A DNA stretch of 19,615 bases from Stenotrophomonas sp. (GTDB taxonomy: Bacteria > Pseudomonadota > Gammaproteobacteria > Xanthomonadales > Xanthomonadaceae): positions 16,211 through 35,825 of the forward strand of contig DQIG01000058.1 of the NCBI GenBank assembly GCA_003525885.1, in the 5' to 3' direction. How positions within the stretch are numbered: position 1 is the stretch's first letter; each line of letters opens with the position of its first letter. A model generated the notes under the pieces. It was not told the DNA's origin, ran no database searches, and was given only the letters and a program-made list of their open reading frames with translations. A program made the translations under genes and the position numbers. Shown piece by piece: positions 15,753-19,615 of this stretch.

Positions 15753-15781
15753 AAATTAGTGGTGTTGTCATGAATCGCCAA
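15753..15781 (-). promoter_or_regulatory. Candidate promoter of the SYLF gene
   Basis: On the minus strand TTGGCG (15781-15776) and TAATTT (15758-15753) are separated by 17 bp, a plausible sigma-70 layout. Transcription would begin near 15746, leaving a leader of about 40 bases that includes the GGAG ribosome site. The -10 box is a moderate match only. The area 15721-15783 is the most AT-rich part of the gap, which supports a promoter here. Confidence 0.38.
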
Positions 15782-15803
15782 TGAGCGTTCCCTGCTCACA
15801 TTG
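15779..15803. promoter_or_regulatory. Imperfect inverted repeat in the SYLF/hemH divergent region
   Basis: CAATGAGC (15779-15786) mirrors GCTCACATTG (15794-15803) apart from a two-base insertion. It overlaps the proposed -35 box of the SYLF promoter and lies about 70 bases upstream of hemH, so it could be an operator for either gene. It does not clearly match a Fur box or any other site I can name. Confidence 0.3.
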
Positions 15804-15871
15804 ATGCGCGCTATGCCTTCAATCCGAACTCTGCATCCCGGCGCGGCAGCGGATCGGCGACAATACACACC

Positions 15872-16834
15872 ATGCTCGACGCACCCGATACCGCCGTGCT
15901 GGCGGTCAACCTAGGCACGCCCGAGACGCCGACGGCCCCCGCCGTACGCCGTTATCTGGCCGAATTCCTGTCCGACCCCCGCGTGGTCTCGATTCCGGCG
16001 CTGTTGTGGCAGCCGCTGCTGCGCGGGCTGATCCTGCCGCTGCGCAGCAGCCGTTCGGCGGCCAAGTACGCCCAGGTCTGGCTGCCGGACGGCTCACCGC
16101 TGATGGTCCACACCCGGCAGCTGGCGGAGGCGATGCAGGCCCTGCTGCCGACGCTGAAGGTGCGCCATGCGATGCGCTATGGCGAACCCGCCCTGGCCAG
16201 CGAGCTCGACCACCTCGCCGCCGAAGGCGCGCGTCGCATCGTGGTGCTGCCGCTGTACCCGCAGTACTCGACCACCACCACCGCCTCGGTCGAAGACCGC
16301 GTCGACGCCTGGCAGCGCCGCAACCCGGGCGTGACCGTCAGCCTGGTGCGTGACTACTCGATCGACCCGGGCTGGGTCGACGCCGTTGCCGGCTCGATCC
16401 GGCGCTATTGGGAACAGCACGGCCGCGGCCAGACACTGATGTTCTCCTTCCACGGCATCCCGCAACGCCTGGCCGATGCCGGCGATCCGTATCCGCAGCG
16501 CTGCGAAGCCAGCGCGCAGGCCATCGCCAGGGCGCTGGGCCTGGGCAAGGACGACTGGCAGATGGGTTACCAGTCGCGCTTCGGCCGCGAGCGCTGGCTG
16601 CAGCCGTATGCCGAGCCCAGCCTGTGGGCGCTGGCCGAGTCCGGCGTGAAGCAGATCGATGTGGTCTGCCCCGGCTTCGCCACCGATTGCCTGGAGACGT
16701 TGGAAGAGGTCGCGATGGGCTTCACCGAAACGCTCGCCGAGCGCGGCGCGACGATGCGCTACATCCCCTGCCTCAACGCCGAACCGGAGCACGCACGTGC
16801 CCTGGCGCGACTGGCCGTGGCCTCGCTGGCATGA
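15872..16834 (+). CDS. hemH: Ferrochelatase
   Basis: Ferrochelatase inserts Fe2+ into protoporphyrin IX, the last step of protoheme synthesis, in the cytoplasm or at the inner-membrane face. The 320-residue protein has all family landmarks: VNLGTPETP at 12-20, RYGEPAL at 102-108, LPLYPQYSTTT at 126-136, the catalytic histidine in FSFHGIP (His194), YQSRFGRERWLQPY at 233-246, and CPGFATDCLETLEE at 266-279 with the conserved Glu275. The ATG at 15872 begins the conserved N-terminus but has no obvious Shine-Dalgarno sequence. The stop overlaps the start of the next gene by 4 bp (ATGA). Confidence 0.97.
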   Translation: MLDAPDTAVLAVNLGTPETPTAPAVRRYLAEFLSDPRVVSIPALLWQPLLRGLILPLRSSRSAAKYAQVWLPDGSPLMVHTRQLAEAMQALLPTLKVRHAMRYGEPALASELDHLAAEGARRIVVLPLYPQYSTTTTASVEDRVDAWQRRNPGVTVSLVRDYSIDPGWVDAVAGSIRRYWEQHGRGQTLMFSFHGIPQRLADAGDPYPQRCEASAQAIARALGLGKDDWQMGYQSRFGRERWLQPYAEPSLWALAESGVKQIDVVCPGFATDCLETLEEVAMGFTETLAERGATMRYIPCLNAEPEHARALARLAVASLA

Positions 16835-17685
16835 GTCTGCACCCCTTTGAACTCGAGGTCGGCGGCACCCGCGTCGCTGGCCTGCGCAACCACGGCGAAG
16901 GCCCGCGCGTGCTGGCCCTGCATGGCTGGCTCGACAACGCCGCCAGCTTCGTGCCACTGGCCCCGCACCTGTCGTCGCTGCAGTTGGTGGCGATCGACCT
17001 GCCCGGCCATGGCCACAGCGCGCATCTGCCGGCCGGTGCCAGCTACACCACGGCCGCCGCGATCTGCCACGTACTCGACGTCGCCGACGCGCTGGGCTGG
17101 GACCGTTTCAGCCTGCTCGGCCATTCGATGGGGGCCGGCATCGCCAGCCTCACCGCCTCGGTCAGTGACCGTATCGAACGGCTGGTGGCGATCGAAGCAC
17201 TCGGCGGCCTGCGCGGGCCCGAGGAAGAAACCGCGCACCGCCTGCGCGAGCATGTGAACGCCACACGCGCGTTGGCGCGCAAGCAGCTCCGCGTGTTCCC
17301 CGACCTGGCCGCGCCGATCCGCGCACGGATGATGACCAACCAGCTCAGCGAACACTGCGCACGGCTGCTGGTCGAGCGCGGCGTGGAACCGGTCGAAGGC
17401 GGCTATCGCTGGTGCAGTGATCCGCGGCTGATGCTGCCCACCGCGATCCGCCTCAGCGAGGGCCAGATCGACAACCTGCTGCAGGCCATCGCCTGCCCGA
17501 CGCAGGTGATCTACGCCACGCCCGCACAGTCCTACTATCCCGAACCGATGCGCAGTGATCGCCTGCAACACCTGCGTGATGGACGGCTGGCAGTGTTTCC
17601 CGGCAACCACCACTTGCACATGGAAGACCCGGCACGCATCGCCGAGGTGATCCTGCACTTCTTCAGCAACGACAACGCCGGCTGA
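16831..17685 (+). CDS. Alpha/beta-fold hydrolase
   Basis: The 284-residue protein is a cytoplasmic alpha/beta hydrolase with no signal peptide. LALHGWLDNAASF (28-40) is the oxyanion-hole segment, DLPGHGHS (56-63) is the usual loop, and GHSMG (97-101) puts the nucleophile at Ser99. GNHHLHMEDP near 258-267 contains the likely catalytic histidine (His261). The pattern resembles the serine-hydrolase-like (SERHL) group. The canonical acid after strand 7 is not obvious in YATPAQSYY (228-236). Glu122 (VAIEAL) or Asp197 (CSDPRL) could take its place. The substrate is unknown. The gene starts in a 4-bp overlap with hemH, so the two are translated together, but no role in heme metabolism can be deduced. 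Confidence 0.88.
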   Translation: MSLHPFELEVGGTRVAGLRNHGEGPRVLALHGWLDNAASFVPLAPHLSSLQLVAIDLPGHGHSAHLPAGASYTTAAAICHVLDVADALGWDRFSLLGHSMGAGIASLTASVSDRIERLVAIEALGGLRGPEEETAHRLREHVNATRALARKQLRVFPDLAAPIRARMMTNQLSEHCARLLVERGVEPVEGGYRWCSDPRLMLPTAIRLSEGQIDNLLQAIACPTQVIYATPAQSYYPEPMRSDRLQHLRDGRLAVFPGNHHLHMEDPARIAEVILHFFSNDNAG

Positions 17686-17703
17686 GCGCAGGCGTCCGCG
17701 CGC

Positions 17704-17730
17704 TTCACTCTGCGCGATCGCGGCCGATAC
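17704..17730 (+). promoter_or_regulatory. Sigma-28 (FliA)-like promoter candidate for the chemoreceptor
   Basis: GCCGATAC at 17723-17730 matches seven of eight bases of the FliA -10 consensus (GCCGATAA). The -35 position, 11 bases upstream (17704-17711, TTCACTCT), is a weak match to TAAAGTTT, about four of eight. Chemoreceptor genes are commonly under FliA control, which supports the idea. The start would lie near 17737-17740, well before the small ORF and the receptor gene. Confidence 0.42.
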
Positions 17731-17737
17731 ACCAGTT

Positions 17738-17781
17738 GCGGGCCCCTGCGCCCGCTGCACGCGGGTCCGGTCGGGCCTGCG
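17738..17781 (+). other. Two stem-loops in the chemoreceptor leader
   Basis: GCGGGC (17738-17743) pairs with GCCCGC (17750-17755). Then CGCGGGTCC (17760-17768) pairs with GGGCCTGCG (17773-17781) across a GGTC loop, nine pairs including two G-U. No T-run follows either. They may end the hemH transcript or structure the leader before the AGGA at 17800-17803. Confidence 0.4.
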
Positions 17782-17811
17782 GCGTGTGTCTGGTTCTGCA
17801 AGGAAGTCCGC

Positions 17812-17961
17812 ATGCCCGCTCTGCCGCACCGTCACCCACAGGATGTGGCCACGGTGTCCCGTCTCCGCGTCGCTGATCGCGCCGCATCCCTCGAATTCCC
17901 GGCACATGCCCTGGTCACGCCTTGCGGCGTGTGCCGTGGCGTGGTCGTTGTCGTCTGCTGA
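17812..17961 (+). CDS. Possible small ORF upstream of the chemoreceptor, 49 codons
   Basis: An ATG at 17812 preceded by AAGGA (17799-17803, eight-base spacer) opens 49 codons ending in TGA at 17959-17961, only 14 bases before the chemoreceptor ATG. The product begins MPALPHRHPQD and ends CGVCRGVVVVVC, with two CxxC-spaced cysteines and a run of valines. About 70% of third positions are G or C, lower than the flanking genes, so coding evidence is modest. I recognise no family. It could be a leader peptide or chance. An RNA stem with arms CACGCC (17916-17921) and GGCGTG (17926-17931) lies near its end. Confidence 0.35.
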   Translation: MPALPHRHPQDVATVSRLRVADRAASLEFPAHALVTPCGVCRGVVVVVC

Positions 17962-17975
17962 TCCAGGAGTCTCCG

Positions 17976-19615
17976 ATGTCCATTGCATCCGCCCGTCCCC
18001 CTGATACCGTCCGCCTGCCGCACCTGCAGCAGATCGCCCGTGGCGCCGACCGCCGACTGCTGATCGGCAGCGCGGCACTGGCCATCGCAGGCCTGGTGCT
18101 GGCCCTGCGTGGCCCGCAGATCGTGGCCGCTGCGTTGGTCGCCGCTGCGGTGCTGCCTGCCTTGTGGCTGGCAGGTCCGCTGGCGGGCCGCGGCATCTCC
18201 CGCAATGGCCTGGCGATCCTGTTGTCGCTGCAGTTGGCCCTGTTGTGCGCGATCGGCGGCCTGTCACCGGCGTTGCCGATTGCCCTGCTGCTCGGCGTGC
18301 TGCTGGGTCACCGCGATCGTCTGCCGGTGTGGCTGGCCGGTAGCGTCGGCACGCTCGCGCTGCTGGCACCGCTGCAGGCGGGCGCTGCCGCGTGGCCACC
18401 GCTGCTGCAGGCCGGGATGCTGGCGAGCCTGACCCTGTTCCTTGGCCAGGCCGCAGTGCGGCTGCGCCAGCAGACCGAAGCACTCGGCCACGGCCCCCGC
18501 CGGTTGGCCGCACTTGCGCGCGACATCGCCACCGGTGCTGATCTTGGCGCACATGCCGACACCAGCGCCTACGCGCCGGGCTCGCTGGCCCATGCGCTGG
18601 CCGATACCGCACGCCATGTGCAGGCCCAGCGTGGGCGCGAAGCGGAGGCACATGCCGAGAACGCGCAGATCCGCCAGGCACTGGATGCCTCGCGCACGGC
18701 GATGATGATCGCCGACAACGATCACGTGATCCGCTACGTGAACCGCTCGGTGGTGGCCCTGCTGCGCAACCAGCAGGCGACGCTGCGCCAGGCCTTCCCC
18801 GATTTCGACGCAGAGCGCCTGGTCGGCAGCAGCATCCATCGCTTCCACGCCAACCCGGACCGCATCCGCGCCATCCTCAATGGCCTGCAGGTCACCCACA
18901 ACGGCAAGGTCCAGATCGGCCCGGTGCACTTCGCACAGGTGGTTACCCCGGTCTTCGACGCACAGGGCCTGCGCCTGGGCTTCGCCGTGGAATGGCATGA
19001 CCGCACCCACGAACTGGCGTTGGAGAACGCGGTCGCCGGAATCGTCGCAGCCGCCGCCGCCGGCGACCTCGAGCAGCGCCTGCAGGCGACCGAGGGCGCC
19101 AGCTTCCTCGATGGCCTGACCGGTGGCATCAACCAGCTGCTGGATACGCTGGGCAGTACCGTCGACGAAGTGCGGCAGATGCTCTCGGCGCTGGCCAACG
19201 GCGACCTCGATCGGCGCATGCAGGGCGAGCATCACGGCGCCTTCGCCGCGATCCAGCGTGATGCCAACGCTACCGCCAGCCAGCTGGCGCGCATGGTCGG
19301 CCACATCCAGCAGTGTGCGTCCTCGATCAGTACCGCGGCCAGCGAGATCGCAGCGGGTAATGGCGCGCTGTCCGAGCGCAGCGAACGCCAGGCGGCGCAC
19401 CTGCAGGAAACAGCCGCCTCGATGGAAGAACTGACCGCCACCGTGCGCCAGAACGCCGCCCATGCACGCGAGGCCAGCCAGCTGGCGGTCACCACGCAGT
19501 CCGCCGCCAGCGATGGCAATATCGTCATGCAGCGGGTCGTTGACACCATGCAGGCAATCGAAGGGGCGTCGAAGCGGATCGGCGACATCACCGGCGTCAT
19601 CGACGGCATCGCCTT
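17976..19615 (+). CDS. Methyl-accepting chemotaxis protein with membrane N-terminus and PAS domain, 3'-partial
   Basis: The frame is open from the ATG at 17976 to the right edge (546 codons), so the end is missing. Residues 27-160 contain about six hydrophobic segments with only short loops and no periplasmic ligand domain. Residues 232-342 look like a PAS domain (ASRTAMMIADNDHVIRYVN at 238-256). HAMP-like segments follow, with AGDLEQRL at 362-369 and NGDLDRRM at 408-415. The cytoplasmic signalling coil begins around 440 and carries the methylation-helix motif QETAASMEELTATVRQNA (477-494). The window ends just before the conserved hairpin tip. Such proteins control CheA kinase activity through CheW. 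The PAS domain suggests an internal or redox-type stimulus, but no ligand can be read from the sequence. AGGAG at 17965-17969 precedes the ATG by six bases. Confidence 0.9.
   Translation, partial: MSIASARPPDTVRLPHLQQIARGADRRLLIGSAALAIAGLVLALRGPQIVAAALVAAAVLPALWLAGPLAGRGISRNGLAILLSLQLALLCAIGGLSPALPIALLLGVLLGHRDRLPVWLAGSVGTLALLAPLQAGAAAWPPLLQAGMLASLTLFLGQAAVRLRQQTEALGHGPRRLAALARDIATGADLGAHADTSAYAPGSLAHALADTARHVQAQRGREAEAHAENAQIRQALDASRTAMMIADNDHVIRYVNRSVVALLRNQQATLRQAFPDFDAERLVGSSIHRFHANPDRIRAILNGLQVTHNGKVQIGPVHFAQVVTPVFDAQGLRLGFAVEWHDRTHELALENAVAGIVAAAAAGDLEQRLQATEGASFLDGLTGGINQLLDTLGSTVDEVRQMLSALANGDLDRRMQGEHHGAFAAIQRDANATASQLARMVGHIQQCASSISTAASEIAAGNGALSERSERQAAHLQETAASMEELTATVRQNAAHAREASQLAVTTQSAASDGNIVMQRVVDTMQAIEGASKRIGDITGVIDGIA

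Noticed and set aside
16759..18681. A minus-strand frame of 640 codons crossing hemH, the hydrolase and the chemoreceptor leader
   Set aside because: It spans three unrelated plus-strand genes and is Arg/Ala/Gln-rich with no domain, so it is a compositional artefact.
1..19615. CRISPR array, tRNA or rRNA genes, integrase, transposase or phage genes
   Set aside because: No regularly spaced repeats, no cloverleaf or rRNA sequence, and no mobile-element protein was found. The only repeats are short palindromes.

Overview
The window is high-GC gammaproteobacterial chromosome and is most likely from Stenotrophomonas (S. maltophilia group, family Xanthomonadaceae). The reasons are the strong G/C bias at third codon positions, the protein sequence style, and above all four short palindromes ending in GTAG that match the SMAG repeats known from S. 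maltophilia. Nothing points to a prophage, plasmid, genomic island, CRISPR array or insertion sequence. Nearly every gene is recognisable core housekeeping or envelope biology.

Layout, left to right. (1) 1-560 (+) is the 3' part of an unidentified multi-pass membrane protein. It converges on a minus-strand block that reads glyQ-glyS-tamA-tamB from 9607 down to 648. glyQ and glyS encode the alpha and beta subunits of glycyl-tRNA synthetase. tamA and tamB overlap by 4 bp and encode the outer-membrane Omp85-family protein and the inner-membrane-anchored partner of the translocation and assembly module. A tandem pair of SMAG repeats lies after glyS and another after tamB, and the tamB stop codon lies inside the GTAG head of one of them. 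(2) Divergent from glyQ, 9691-13206 (+) holds a stand-alone GspE/PilB-type secretion ATPase, an overlapping class I glutamine amidotransferase-like protein, and a multi-pass membrane protein. This block ends at a perfect 28-bp inverted repeat at 13211-13283 that also closes the opposing tat operon. (3) 15706-13290 (-) holds a secreted SYLF-domain protein and then tatA, tatB and tatC, the complete twin-arginine translocase. (4) 15872-17685 (+) holds hemH (ferrochelatase) overlapping an alpha/beta-hydrolase gene by 4 bp. (5) 17976 to the right edge (+) is a methyl-accepting chemotaxis protein with an N-terminal membrane domain, a PAS domain and HAMP-like segments, cut off by the window. Its 290-bp upstream region carries a sigma-28-like promoter candidate, RNA hairpins and a possible 49-codon small ORF with its own ribosome binding site.

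How the genes work together: the TamA/TamB pair and the Tat operon are complete envelope machines, and glyQ/glyS make one enzyme. The other couplings (ATPase with amidotransferase, ferrochelatase with hydrolase) are shown by overlapping reading frames, but their functional links are unknown. No convincing new multi-gene system is visible. The most unusual observations are the repeat-supplied tamB stop codon, the REP-like bidirectional terminator, and the structured, possibly sigma-28-driven leader with a small ORF ahead of the chemoreceptor.
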